A stretch of 64,000 nucleotides of DNA, from assembly GCA_937801655.1 (NCBI GenBank), contig CALMWC010000010.1, positions 72,501-136,500 on the forward strand, given 5' to 3'. The notes beneath the pieces were generated by a model. That model saw only the letters and a program-made list of their open reading frames with translations. It ran no database searches and had not been told where the DNA came from. Each line of letters begins with the position of its first letter. Position 1 is the first letter of the stretch. Below, piece after piece: positions 52,503 through 61,194 of this stretch. A program made the translations under genes and the position numbers. The DNA is from an uncultured Gammaproteobacteria bacterium (lineage in GTDB: Bacteria > Pseudomonadota > Gammaproteobacteria > Steroidobacterales > UBA11654).

Positions 52503-53093
52503 ATGTCAGCACTTCATTTCATTTATTCAACTATGAATGCAGGAAAGTCGACTGCATTGTTGCAAGCGAACCATGGTTATATAGAAAAAGGAATGAATAC
52601 TTTGTTGTTTACCTCGGAAAAAGATACACGTTTTGGCGAGTCAGAAATTGTTGCAAGAATAGGATTGAAGGCAGATGCACAAACCTTTAATGAAGGCACT
52701 AATATTATGAATGAGGTTTCGAAACAACATGCAGACTTGAATATAGATTGCGTACTGATTGATGAGGCTCAATTTTTAACCAAGGATCAGGTTTCTCAGT
52801 TGGGTCAAATCGTTGATCAATTGAATATCAGGGTTATGGCTTATGGCATTCGTACAGATTTTCAAGGCGAGCTATTTCCTGGCAGTATGTATTTATTGGC
52901 ATGGTCGGATCGTCTAAAAGAGCTTAGAGCGGTTTGTCATTGTGGCAAGAAAGCTACCATGATCGTTCGTGTTAGTGAAGATGGAAGCGTTATTCGAGAG
53001 GGTGATCAGATAGATATTGGGGGTAATGAAAAATACCTTTCACTCTGTCGCAAGCATTTTAGTCAAGGGTTGACTAAAAAAGTTAAGAAATAA
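52503..53093 (+). CDS. tdk: Thymidine kinase
   Basis: Type II thymidine kinase that salvages thymidine to dTMP. The 196 residues include the P loop MNAGKSTALLQ (about 11-21), the DEAQF motif (about 87-91) and a lid zinc site (CHCGKK near 139-144 and CRKHF near 180-184). It lies 3 bases after lptE. The convergent neighbour is a nucleoside transporter, so uptake and salvage genes sit side by side. Confidence 0.97.
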   Translation: MSALHFIYSTMNAGKSTALLQANHGYIEKGMNTLLFTSEKDTRFGESEIVARIGLKADAQTFNEGTNIMNEVSKQHADLNIDCVLIDEAQFLTKDQVSQLGQIVDQLNIRVMAYGIRTDFQGELFPGSMYLLAWSDRLKELRAVCHCGKKATMIVRVSEDGSVIREGDQIDIGGNEKYLSLCRKHFSQGLTKKVKK

Positions 53094-54339
53094 TACCTAC
53101 CACTAAGCCTGTAAAACATGAGGCTAAAGTAGCACCAACTAATGCTTTTCCACTGACTGAGATCAAATCGTCTTTTCTTTCAGGGACCATAGCACTAATA
53201 CCACTCAGTAGAATTCCCACGCTCGACAAATTAGCGAAACCACAAAGTGCATATAACATGATCAATCTGCTCTTTTCAGATAGATCACTAGCATCAATGC
53301 CAGCTAAATTCACATAAGCAACAAATTCATTCAGAATAGTTTTTACACCCAACAATGAACCACCCAGTTGGGCTTCTGACCAAGGAATTCCCATACACCA
53401 AGCAATTGGTGAGAAAATCCAACCTGCCATTCTTTCCAAAGAGATAACCTCACCACCAATCAATGGTAAACCAGTTAAGGCAAAATTAACCAGCGTAACA
53501 AGTGAAATTAAAACCAATAACAAGGCAGCAATACTCAAAGTAATGTTTAATCCATCTTGTGTTCCTCGCGTGAGAGCATCTAGAGTACTTTTGTAGAGAC
53601 TTGATTCTTTGATTTCATTTTGATCTTCTGTTTTTTGGTTACTGGGCATCATAATATTGGCATACATGATGGCTGCAGGAACAGAAATAATGGAGGCTGT
53701 TAGAAAATGTCCTATTAATGAGATTCCATATAGATCAGCAAGCATAGTGGTATAGACCACCATCACTCCTCCTGAAATAGTCGACATTCCAACTATCATT
53801 AGAGTTAATAACTCATGTCGAGTCATTTTTTTTAAGTAAGGTTTTATCAATAAAGGGGCTTCGACTTGACCAAAAATTATATTTGCCGTAGCACTTAATC
53901 CTACTGGCCCTCCAATATTCAATGGTTTTTTAAAGAGTGTAGAAATAGCTTTGATAACGATTGGAAGAACCCTCCAATGCCAAAGAATAGCCGCCAGTGC
54001 AGAAACAACTATGATCAACATCAATCCTGAGAAGATAAATATATTAGCACTTGCAGGGTTCACTACTTCAAAGGGTTTTGGAGCTCCATCAGCCAGATAT
54101 CCAAATACAAAACCTGTCCCCTGATCCGTAGCCGCTTTTAAGGCCAGCACTCCCTGTGACAATGATTCAAAGAAAGATGTAATCAGTGGTACTTTAATCA
54201 GAAGAATTGCTAATAAGAACTGAAGAGCAATAGCATTAAATAAATACTTGAGATTAATTTTCTTTATATTGTCACTGAACATTACACCCAATGATATGAG
54301 AGCAAGAGCGCCTATAATAATCTGAAGGTAGTAAGTCAT
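53083..54339 (-). CDS. nupC: Concentrative nucleoside transporter (NupC family)
   Basis: Inner-membrane ion-coupled nucleoside importer of 418 residues with many hydrophobic helices. The gate motif region FGQVEAPLLIKPYLKKMTRHE and SGGVMVVYTTML (about 160-200) and the C-terminal CGFANLSSVGILLSG are diagnostic of CNT proteins. It is the last of three minus-strand genes (7-base gap from the oxygenase) and overlaps the convergent tdk by 11 bases. Confidence 0.95.
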   Translation of the reverse strand: MTYYLQIIIGALALISLGVMFSDNIKKINLKYLFNAIALQFLLAILLIKVPLITSFFESLSQGVLALKAATDQGTGFVFGYLADGAPKPFEVVNPASANIFIFSGLMLIIVVSALAAILWHWRVLPIVIKAISTLFKKPLNIGGPVGLSATANIIFGQVEAPLLIKPYLKKMTRHELLTLMIVGMSTISGGVMVVYTTMLADLYGISLIGHFLTASIISVPAAIMYANIMMPSNQKTEDQNEIKESSLYKSTLDALTRGTQDGLNITLSIAALLLVLISLVTLVNFALTGLPLIGGEVISLERMAGWIFSPIAWCMGIPWSEAQLGGSLLGVKTILNEFVAYVNLAGIDASDLSEKSRLIMLYALCGFANLSSVGILLSGISAMVPERKDDLISVSGKALVGATLASCFTGLVVGIIS

Positions 54340-54346
54340 TTAAAAT

Positions 54347-55279
54347 CTATAATAAATTAATTTCATGCAATCGTTGTTGGAGAAAGTCATCTGCAATAAT
54401 ACTTTTAGGGTATAGGTCTGGATGATCATTATCAATACAAGATGGCAATGTCTCTATCAACCAGTCAGGATTTGGGTGAAGAAAGAAAGGTATTGAGTAT
54501 CTTGAGCTATCCATTATTTGGTCTGAGTGACTTGTAACTCTATGGATTACAGAAGGTAGTAAATGATTGGTATATCTCTCCAGCATGTCTCCAATATTAC
54601 AAACCACTGTGTTTTGCACAGTATTAATTGGAACCCATTTATTCTCAAAAAGTATTTCCAGACCAGGTTTATGACCTCCAATCAAAAGAGTTATTAGATT
54701 AATATCACCATGTGCACCAGCTCTTTCACCGGACTCTTCAGAAGCTATTGGAGGGTAATGTATGGCCCTAAGAACACTGTTTCCATAATTTATAGAGTTT
54801 TTAAAATGATCAATATCCAATTGCAAATACAGCGCTATCGCTTGCATGAGTTGGTCACCAAACTGATCAAAAGAAGAAAATAGTTCTTTTATTTTAGTTT
54901 CAAATTCAGGTATTTCTGAAGCAAAAAAATTATCAAACATATATTTTTTATACCTATGATCCAATGGTAAATCTCTGCCCATTTGCCAGAATTCTTTTAA
55001 ATCCGCATGATTCCCATCCTTGGGTGTTTCTGTTTTATAGGGAGTATAACCTCTTGCTCCTCCGAGATTTTTATCAAAATATTGCATTTTAATTTGATTA
55101 TTTTGATGGAAAAAATCTGCAAACATATTGATACAATCATCCACTAATTCTTTCGCAATAGGATGATCTTTAATTCCACAAAAGCCTGTCAATTTTTGAT
55201 TTTCTCCAAGTTGATTTGCAAACAACTCAGGATCCTTTTGCCAAAGATCAAAACTAATTGTTTTAACAATATCAGCCAT
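54347..55279 (-). CDS. 2-oxoglutarate/Fe(II)-dependent oxygenase (isopenicillin-N-synthase-like)
   Basis: A 310-residue non-haem iron oxygenase. The N-terminal DIOX_N-like region spans about 1-110. The iron site is H190-x-D192 and H246, and the 2-oxoglutarate RxS pair is R260 and S262. Related bacterial proteins act on diverse small molecules; the substrate here is unknown. It sits 8 bases after hisI and 7 bases before nupC, so a role in nucleoside or nucleobase oxidation is conceivable but unproven. Confidence 0.9.
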   Translation of the reverse strand: MADIVKTISFDLWQKDPELFANQLGENQKLTGFCGIKDHPIAKELVDDCINMFADFFHQNNQIKMQYFDKNLGGARGYTPYKTETPKDGNHADLKEFWQMGRDLPLDHRYKKYMFDNFFASEIPEFETKIKELFSSFDQFGDQLMQAIALYLQLDIDHFKNSINYGNSVLRAIHYPPIASEESGERAGAHGDINLITLLIGGHKPGLEILFENKWVPINTVQNTVVCNIGDMLERYTNHLLPSVIHRVTSHSDQIMDSSRYSIPFFLHPNPDWLIETLPSCIDNDHPDLYPKSIIADDFLQQRLHEINLL

Positions 55280-55287
55280 GAGGAAAT

Positions 55288-55788
55288 CTATAGTTTTGTC
55301 GGATTATCTACATCTGGGTAGACTTCTTCAGGATCAAAAACTTTTTCTAATTCTGTGAACTCAAGCGATACTTCTTGATTATTATTTTTGATTTCACGAT
55401 AAAAGCAGGAGCGATAACCCACATGGCAACTTGCTCCACCTGAAACATTTACTCTTGCCCATATTGCATCTTGATCATCATCTATTAGTAGAGTTTGGAT
55501 TTTCTGTATGAAACCACTGGTTGCACCTTTATGCCAAATCTGTTTTCTACTTCTGCTGAAATAATACATTTCATTGGTTTCAATACTGAGTTTTAAGGAT
55601 TGATCACTCATGTAGCCATGCATGAGAAGCTCTCCTGATTCAAAATCAGTTGTCACAACTGGAATCAGACCATCGCCATTAAATTTTGGAGCCAGATCAT
55701 TGCCTTCTTCAACCTGCTCAATACTTAACCTTTTAGAAAATAAAACTTTTGTATTCAACTCATGAACCTCAGAATCTTCTTTCAACAT
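55288..55788 (-). CDS. hisI: Phosphoribosyl-AMP cyclohydrolase
   Basis: Opens the purine ring of phosphoribosyl-AMP in histidine synthesis. The 166 residues contain GYMSDQSLKLSIETNEMYYF (about 58-77), SRSRKQIWHKGATSG (78-92) and SCHVGYRSCFYR (120-131), with zinc ligands C121 and C128. The third cysteine usual in the DCD motif is Asp104 here (DDDQDA). It is a stand-alone HisI outside any his operon in this window, first of a three-gene minus-strand group. Confidence 0.93.
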   Translation of the reverse strand: MLKEDSEVHELNTKVLFSKRLSIEQVEEGNDLAPKFNGDGLIPVVTTDFESGELLMHGYMSDQSLKLSIETNEMYYFSRSRKQIWHKGATSGFIQKIQTLLIDDDQDAIWARVNVSGGASCHVGYRSCFYREIKNNNQEVSLEFTELEKVFDPEEVYPDVDNPTKL

Positions 55789-55807
55789 TAGGTATTATAG
55801 CTTTCAT

Positions 55808-57199
55808 ATGGGCAATAAAACTAATTTAATGAATATTAAACTCTACAATACTAAAACAGGCAAAAAAGAAGAACTTAAACCTGTTACACAAGGCAAAGTT
55901 ACGATGTATGTTTGTGGACCTACTGTTTATAGCTATCCTCATATTGGTAATGCAAGAGGTCCAGTTTTATTTGATGTTCTAGCCAATCTAATCAGAATAA
56001 ATCATGAGTTAACTTATGTTAGAAACATCACTGATCTTGATGACAAAATCTACCAAGCAGCGGATGAAGAGGGATGTGATATTTCAGAAATTACTGAGAA
56101 ATACACAGAAGTTTATCATCAGGATATAAAAGCATTGGGAGTCAGCAATCCAGATATTGAACCTAAGGCAACTGAACACATTGATGGAATGATTGAAATG
56201 ATTCAGACTCTAATAGAAAAAGGACACGCTTATGAAAATGATAAGCATGTGTTATTTGCTGTTAATTCGTACTCCGGTTATGGTCAACTATCCAACAGAG
56301 ATCAAGAAGATCAGATAGCAGGATCTAGAATAGAAGTTGCTTCTTATAAAAAAAATCCTAATGATTTTATTTTATGGAAACCTTCTTCAAAAGACATCCC
56401 AGGGTGGAGTAGTCCATGGGGTCGAGGCAGGCCAGGATGGCATTTGGAATGCTCAACTATGGCAAAAAAATACTTAGGTGAGATAATTGATATTCATGGC
56501 GGGGGTTCAGACTTGATTTTTCCTCATCATGAAAATGAATCAGCTCAAAGTATTTGTTCACATTCGAGCAAGAGTTTTAGTAATCACTGGGTGCATCATG
56601 CCATGGTTGATTTTAAAAATACTAAAATGTCAAAATCTGAAGGAAACCTATTGCTGATTAGGGATTTACTCAGTATAACCTCTGGCGAAGTTATTAGAAT
56701 GGCATTACTCAGTTCCCATTACAGAAAGCCTATTAACTGGACTGATGATTTATTAATTGATTCAAGAAAGAAGCTTGATCGTCTTTATGGTGCTTTAAGA
56801 TCTATTCATTCATTCTCAGAAGTCGAACCATCATCAGCAGTGCTCGATGCTTTGAGAGACGATCTCAATACACCAAGAGCTTTGTCTGAGTTGTTTAGTA
56901 TTACAAAATCAATCAATAGTACAGAGGATGAAGCAGATAGAAAGAAGATGGCCTCTATTCTTAAAGCATCGGCATCTTTGTTAGGATTATTGAGCAACAA
57001 CGCTGAAGAGTGGTTTAAAACCTCACAAACAAAAACAATATCATCTGAGCAAATTGATCAATTGATCTCCGATAGGGAATTGGCTAGAAGTCAAAAAGAT
57101 TATAAAAAAGCAGATGAAATTAGAGAAACTCTTTTAGAATCAGGAATAATTATTGAAGATGGGCCCAAAGGCGTTTTTTGGCGGTCTATTGATGTTTAA
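55808..57199 (+). CDS. cysS: Cysteinyl-tRNA synthetase
   Basis: Class I synthetase with catalytic zinc. The 463 residues include MYVCGPTVYSYPHIGNARG (about 32-50, HIGH motif and first zinc Cys), the WHLECSTMA region, HHENE (zinc ligands) and KMSKSEGNLL (KMSKS). ATG 55829 would give a product starting MNIKLYNTKTGK, which fits the family better than ATG 55808; neither has a clear ribosome site. Only 19 to 40 bases separate it from divergent hisI. Confidence 0.97.
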   Translation: MGNKTNLMNIKLYNTKTGKKEELKPVTQGKVTMYVCGPTVYSYPHIGNARGPVLFDVLANLIRINHELTYVRNITDLDDKIYQAADEEGCDISEITEKYTEVYHQDIKALGVSNPDIEPKATEHIDGMIEMIQTLIEKGHAYENDKHVLFAVNSYSGYGQLSNRDQEDQIAGSRIEVASYKKNPNDFILWKPSSKDIPGWSSPWGRGRPGWHLECSTMAKKYLGEIIDIHGGGSDLIFPHHENESAQSICSHSSKSFSNHWVHHAMVDFKNTKMSKSEGNLLLIRDLLSITSGEVIRMALLSSHYRKPINWTDDLLIDSRKKLDRLYGALRSIHSFSEVEPSSAVLDALRDDLNTPRALSELFSITKSINSTEDEADRKKMASILKASASLLGLLSNNAEEWFKTSQTKTISSEQIDQLISDRELARSQKDYKKADEIRETLLESGIIIEDGPKGVFWRSIDV

Positions 57200-57208
57200 A
57201 ATATTACA

Positions 57209-57640
57209 ATGAAACATACAAAATCCATAAAAATCATAGAACAGGAAATATCCCAAGAATTCGAAATTTTTGATACTTGGATGGAAAAGTATGAGTATTT
57301 AATTGATTTGGGCAAGCAGCTAGAAAAATTTCCTGATGAATGGAGAACAGAGGATAATAAGATTCATGGTTGTCAATCCAGTGTTTGGTTTAAGACAGGT
57401 TTGGAAAATAATTTATTTACCTGTTCTGCTGTAAGTGATTCAGCGATTGTTTCAGGCTTAATCGCTCTTTTAATGAGAATTTACAACAATAAAAATCCAA
57501 GAGATATTGTAGAGACTGAACCTAGTTTTATATCATTGATCGGGTTAAGCGAACATCTGAGCACGACTCGTAACAATGGACTCAATTTAATGATAAAAAA
57601 AATTAAGCAAGATGCTGGCTTGATAGTAAAAAATATATGA
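57209..57640 (+). CDS. sufE: Cysteine desulfuration protein SufE
   Basis: Accepts sulfur from a SufS-type cysteine desulfurase for iron-sulfur cluster assembly. The 143 residues have the active-site loop [10 protein letters not shown] (Cys near residue 54) and the C-terminal [18 protein letters not shown]. No sufS or other suf gene is adjacent. It overlaps yidD by 4 bases. Confidence 0.95.
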   Translation: MKHTKSIKIIEQEISQEFEIFDTWMEKYEYLIDLGKQLEKFPDEWRTEDNKIHGCQSSVWFKTGLENNLFTCSAVSDSAIVSGLIALLMRIYNNKNPRDIVETEPSFISLIGLSEHLSTTRNNGLNLMIKKIKQDAGLIVKNI

Positions 57641-57867
57641 AGCATGTAATACAATTTTATCAAAAGTATATTTCTCCTTTTTTTGGACCCACATGCAGAT
57701 TTCAACCAACTTGTTCACAATATGCTTTGGAATCATTGGAACGTTTTGGAGTTTTCAGAGGATCAATTCTTTTTTTGACTCGATTTATAAAATGCAACCC
57801 ATTTTTTGAGGCTGGCTATGATCCAGTCCCAGAAAGTTTTAACTTATTTAAATCACATAAGCATTAA
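57637..57867 (+). CDS. yidD: Membrane protein insertion efficiency factor YidD
   Basis: Small membrane-associated protein, 76 residues, with the UPF0161 pattern: [20 protein letters not shown] (about 6-25), [12 protein letters not shown] and [14 protein letters not shown]. Usually beside rnpA and yidC; here it is between sufE and ycaR, away from that cluster. Confidence 0.95.
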   Translation: MKHVIQFYQKYISPFFGPTCRFQPTCSQYALESLERFGVFRGSILFLTRFIKCNPFFEAGYDPVPESFNLFKSHKH

Positions 57868-57872
57868 TCTCA

Positions 57873-58121
57873 ATGGATCCAAAAATATTAAAACTATTAA
57901 AATGTCCTCATTCTGGAGAAAATTTATTTCTTATGAGCGAGGATTCACTACAAAAGATTAATGATCAAATAAAAACTGGAAAGGTCAAAAGTTTGAATGA
58001 AGTTATAGTGGAGCAAGAGTTACGACAAGTTTTATGCAATAAGAGTGAAACCTATTTTTATCCGATAATAGATGGCATTCCTTTGCTTGATAAAACAAAA
58101 GCCATAACTATAAGCAAATAA
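57873..58121 (+). CDS. Trm112/YcaR-family small protein
   Basis: An 82-residue protein with the Trm112 pattern: ILKLLKCPHSGENLF (about 5-19) near the start and YFYPIIDGIPLLD (about 62-74) near the end. One of the two usual CPxC cysteines is retained (CPHSG in place of CPxCK), so zinc binding may be lost. The middle is longer than in E. coli YcaR (60 residues). It starts 5 bases after yidD and ends 2 bases before holA. Confidence 0.85.
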   Translation: MDPKILKLLKCPHSGENLFLMSEDSLQKINDQIKTGKVKSLNEVIVEQELRQVLCNKSETYFYPIIDGIPLLDKTKAITISK

Positions 58122-58123
58122 AC

Positions 58124-59146
58124 ATGATCATAAAATCCAGTGCATTGACCCAGCATCTAAAGAAAGGCTTGCAACCAATTTATTTGATTTATGGAGTAGA
58201 GGATTTACTGATTCTTGAAAGTTTAGACCTTATTAGGAAAACTGCCCTAGACAATGGCTTTAGCGATAAAAATAAATATATTGTCAGTGGTAGGTTTAAT
58301 TGGAATGAGATTAACAGCAGCTTTAAGAATCAATCATTGTTTGGCGGTAAACAATACCTCGAAATACATATACCCAATTCAAGGCCTGGAAAACAGGGTT
58401 CAGAATCAATTATTAATCTTATTGATGAAGTTCATGATCAAGCCATGTTGGTTATTGTTGCTGGAAAAATTGAATCCGATATTAAGCGTGCTAAATGGTT
58501 TAAGACTCTTGAAAAGAAAGCGATTAGTGTTGCCTGTGATAAAGTCTATTCATCTCATTATCCCAGATGGATACAATCAAGATTATCCAGCAAAGGTCTT
58601 GAGATTGATCGAGATGCACTAGATATGTTCGTTTTATTTACTGAAGGGAATTTGATGGTTGCAAAGCAGTCAATTGACCGCCTTATTATGATGGAGGTTC
58701 GTGAAAAAGTGACCGTAAAAGACGTTTCTGATTGCGTGGCAGATGGTGCTCATTTTGATGTATTTGAATTAATGGATGCAGCCATGATGACTAAGAAAGG
58801 TAGAGTGTTCAGAATCTTCAGACGCCTAAAAAGCGAGGGTATGCAACCATTTGAGTTGATGAGGGCAGTTAATTATGTGTTGAATCAACTGAGTAATATA
58901 ATAATTGATGTGGACGATGGACAGTCAGTTAAGCAGGCAATGCAAAAAGCTCGAATATGGTCAAATAAACAGAGAATGACCGGAGACTTTTTATCATCTC
59001 GAAGTAAAAAGAATATTGACGATTTAATTCATCAGGCATGTGAAGTAGATAAAACTATAAAAGGAGTCAAAAAAGGCAATCCATGGGATGAAGTAGGGAA
59101 TTTACTTTTAATGTTGTCTTCAAAGCAGCATAATGCCAAGCGATGA
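58124..59146 (+). CDS. holA: DNA polymerase III subunit delta
   Basis: Clamp-loader subunit that opens the beta clamp. The 340-residue protein begins MIIKSSALTQHLKKGLQPIY and has LIYGVEDLLILESLDLIRKT (about 22-41), as in HolA, and a C-terminal helical domain. E. coli HolA is 343 residues. It overlaps rsfS by 4 bases; nadD, which usually stands between holA and rsfS, is absent here. Confidence 0.95.
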   Translation: MIIKSSALTQHLKKGLQPIYLIYGVEDLLILESLDLIRKTALDNGFSDKNKYIVSGRFNWNEINSSFKNQSLFGGKQYLEIHIPNSRPGKQGSESIINLIDEVHDQAMLVIVAGKIESDIKRAKWFKTLEKKAISVACDKVYSSHYPRWIQSRLSSKGLEIDRDALDMFVLFTEGNLMVAKQSIDRLIMMEVREKVTVKDVSDCVADGAHFDVFELMDAAMMTKKGRVFRIFRRLKSEGMQPFELMRAVNYVLNQLSNIIIDVDDGQSVKQAMQKARIWSNKQRMTGDFLSSRSKKNIDDLIHQACEVDKTIKGVKKGNPWDEVGNLLLMLSSKQHNAKR

Positions 59147-59466
59147 AAATGGAAATCTTAGATTTAACACTCAACATACTTGATGACATGAAAGCTCTTG
59201 ATATTAAGAGTATTGATGTTTCTGGGCACTCATCACTAACCGATTATATGGTTTTTACCACAGGAACGTCCTCTAGGCATGCTCGTTCTGTCATAGATAA
59301 AGTGAGTGAAAAAGCCAAGAAAGAGGGCCATGTAATATTAGGAATAGAAGGTTATGAGTCCGGTCAGTGGATTTTAATTGATCTTGGAGTCATTATTCTT
59401 CATGTCATGCTTGATGAAGTAAGATTATTTTATAAATTGGATGATCTTTGGAGCGTTGGGAATTAA
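59143..59466 (+). CDS. rsfS: Ribosome silencing factor RsfS
   Basis: Binds L14 and blocks 70S assembly when nutrients are low. The 107 residues include LTDYMVFTTGTSSRHARSVI (about 31-50) and GYESGQWILIDLGVIILHVM (about 70-89). ATG 59143 overlaps holA; ATG 59149 is an alternative. rlmH follows after 12 bases, as is usual. Confidence 0.97.
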   Translation: MKMEILDLTLNILDDMKALDIKSIDVSGHSSLTDYMVFTTGTSSRHARSVIDKVSEKAKKEGHVILGIEGYESGQWILIDLGVIILHVMLDEVRLFYKLDDLWSVGN

Positions 59467-59478
59467 TTCAAATAAAAA

Positions 59479-59949
59479 ATGCAAATAAAAATACTTTCCA
59501 TCACTTCAAAGAAGAATACACTTTTTGATGATCTGTTTTTTCAGTATAAGAAAAGATTACCAGGACATATAAATTTGGATCATATTAAGATACCTATGGT
59601 AAAGAGATCCAAAACAAAACCAATTAAAACAGCTGTATTAGAGGAAGGTGAAGCTTTACTAAAGCATGTTAATATAAATGACTTATTGATAGTTCTGGAC
59701 GAAAAAGGCAAACAATTAAGCAGTATTCGATTTTCCACATGGATGGAGGATTGGTTGCTGAATGGTCAGAATCCAGTTTTTGCCATAGGCGGCCCTGATG
59801 GTTTCTCTCAAGCAATTAAGGATAGGGCATCAACTATTTTATCATTATCAATAATGACCCTTCCTCATGCCATGGTTCCCGTTTTAATGGCAGAACAAAT
59901 TTATCGTTCTTGGACCATATTAGAGGGTCAGCCATACCATAGAAATTAA
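59479..59949 (+). CDS. rlmH: 23S rRNA pseudouridine-1915 N3-methyltransferase RlmH
   Basis: SPOUT methyltransferase acting on the assembled 70S ribosome, 156 residues. VFAIGGPDGFSQAIKDRAS (about 100-118) is the SAM-binding knot, and the C terminus LEGQPYHRN (about 148-156) matches the family. In E. coli mrdA and mrdB follow; here a YhdP-like gene follows after 71 bases. Confidence 0.97.
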   Translation: MQIKILSITSKKNTLFDDLFFQYKKRLPGHINLDHIKIPMVKRSKTKPIKTAVLEEGEALLKHVNINDLLIVLDEKGKQLSSIRFSTWMEDWLLNGQNPVFAIGGPDGFSQAIKDRASTILSLSIMTLPHAMVPVLMAEQIYRSWTILEGQPYHRN

Positions 59950-59977
59950 TGTTCATATTGTTTTCATAATTAACTCA

Positions 59978-59983
59978 TATAAT
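59978..59983 (+). promoter_or_regulatory. Candidate -10 box upstream of the YhdP-like gene
   Basis: A perfect TATAAT at 59978-59983 in the 71-base rlmH-yhdP spacer, 38 bases before the ATG at 60021. The nearest -35-like hexamer (ttgttt at 59958) is only 14 bases away, so the call is weak. The spacer marks the most likely start of the yhdP-nit-tldD unit. Confidence 0.3.
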
Positions 59984-60020
59984 TTGTATCTCTTAATGAT
60001 TATTTAGATACAATTTTGTA

Positions 60021-61172
60021 ATGAAAAAAATATTTTTTATTTTATTTATACTTCTTAGTTTTTATGCAGTTTATCAAGTCCCTTTTTACTTGAATCAGCA
60101 AATTATTGATGAAGAAGAAGAAGTTATCTTAAGGCTCAATAAAGCTTTAAGCGTTGATTCAAGTTATGAGGAATTAACTTTCAAATGGTTCTCTCTGAAT
60201 GAATTTATTATTGATCCAGAACTCCATTTTAAAAATATTTCATTACGATTAAATGAGGAGGATATGAACCCTCTTCTCGTTGAAAGGTTTTCCCTTAAAA
60301 TTAATTTATTAAGTTCAGTCATCAATAGAAGCCTTGTTTTAAAATCAATATTGATCGATGGTAGTGAACTTTTATTTACTCATAATGAGAATAAGGGTTT
60401 TTTAATGAATCAGATTCCTTTAAAACAATTTTTTATTCTAAAGAAGAAAAAAATAAATCGACCTTCATTGGAACTAAAGAATATTAAAGCGAATGCTAAT
60501 GATCTTAAAAGTATACAGAAAGGCTTTGGTGTGCAGAGTATTCTTCAGAGCAAGGAGTCTGAATTTTATATTAATTTATATTGGTCAACTCTTCCAAGAA
60601 GACATGAGATTCTTAATGCAACAGGGACGGCTGAAGTTAAGATAAAAAATGGAGAAATTGATACCAAAAAGAGGATTCCTGGAAAAGCCTTAGGTTTATT
60701 GAGTATCTCTGAGTTACCAAAGAGATTGCTTCTTGATTTTAGTGATCTATTCAGCAATGAATTTTCATTTGATAGAATGAATGGCAACTTCAGTTTTAAG
60801 GATGGACTGGCTTACACTTGTAATTTAACCATCAAATCAGCTCCCGCTGATGTGGTCATTATAGGTGCAACTGACACCAAAAAGAGGCAATACAATCAAA
60901 TGGCAATTGTGCAACCAGCTGTGTCTGACATGTTGCCAATGGGTGGAGCTATGCTTGGAGGACCAGCAGCTGCAGCCAGTGTTTTTCTTTTTACAAAGTT
61001 ATTTAGGCGACCATTAAAAGATGTGGGGTTGGCTTACTATTCAATTGATGGGGATTGGAATCAACCAGTAATCAGTGATATTTCAAAAGACATTAATCTC
61101 TCAATGATAGAAAATTGCAATAACTTCATTCCTGATGTAATTGTATCGGAAGAGTTGCATAATAATCCTTAA
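60021..61172 (+). CDS. Short YhdP/AsmA-like envelope protein
   Basis: A 383-residue protein with an N-terminal membrane anchor (MKKIFFILFILLSFYAVYQV) and a mainly beta-strand body. The last third (about 205-365) resembles the C-terminal end of YhdP: KIKNGEIDTK, a FDRMNGNFSFKDGLAY repeat, then MAIVQPAVSDMLPMGGAMLG, a hydrophobic GGPAAAASVFLFTKLF and YSIDGDWNQPVI. YhdP of E. coli is about 1270 residues and moves phospholipid to the outer membrane. Gene order (yhdP-nit-tldD, as in Pseudomonas) supports the link. Most of the long beta groove is missing, so function may be altered. Confidence 0.7.
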   Translation: MKKIFFILFILLSFYAVYQVPFYLNQQIIDEEEEVILRLNKALSVDSSYEELTFKWFSLNEFIIDPELHFKNISLRLNEEDMNPLLVERFSLKINLLSSVINRSLVLKSILIDGSELLFTHNENKGFLMNQIPLKQFFILKKKKINRPSLELKNIKANANDLKSIQKGFGVQSILQSKESEFYINLYWSTLPRRHEILNATGTAEVKIKNGEIDTKKRIPGKALGLLSISELPKRLLLDFSDLFSNEFSFDRMNGNFSFKDGLAYTCNLTIKSAPADVVIIGATDTKKRQYNQMAIVQPAVSDMLPMGGAMLGGPAAAASVFLFTKLFRRPLKDVGLAYYSIDGDWNQPVISDISKDINLSMIENCNNFIPDVIVSEELHNNP

Positions 61173-61194
61173 ATAATAAATTAATACAGTGATA

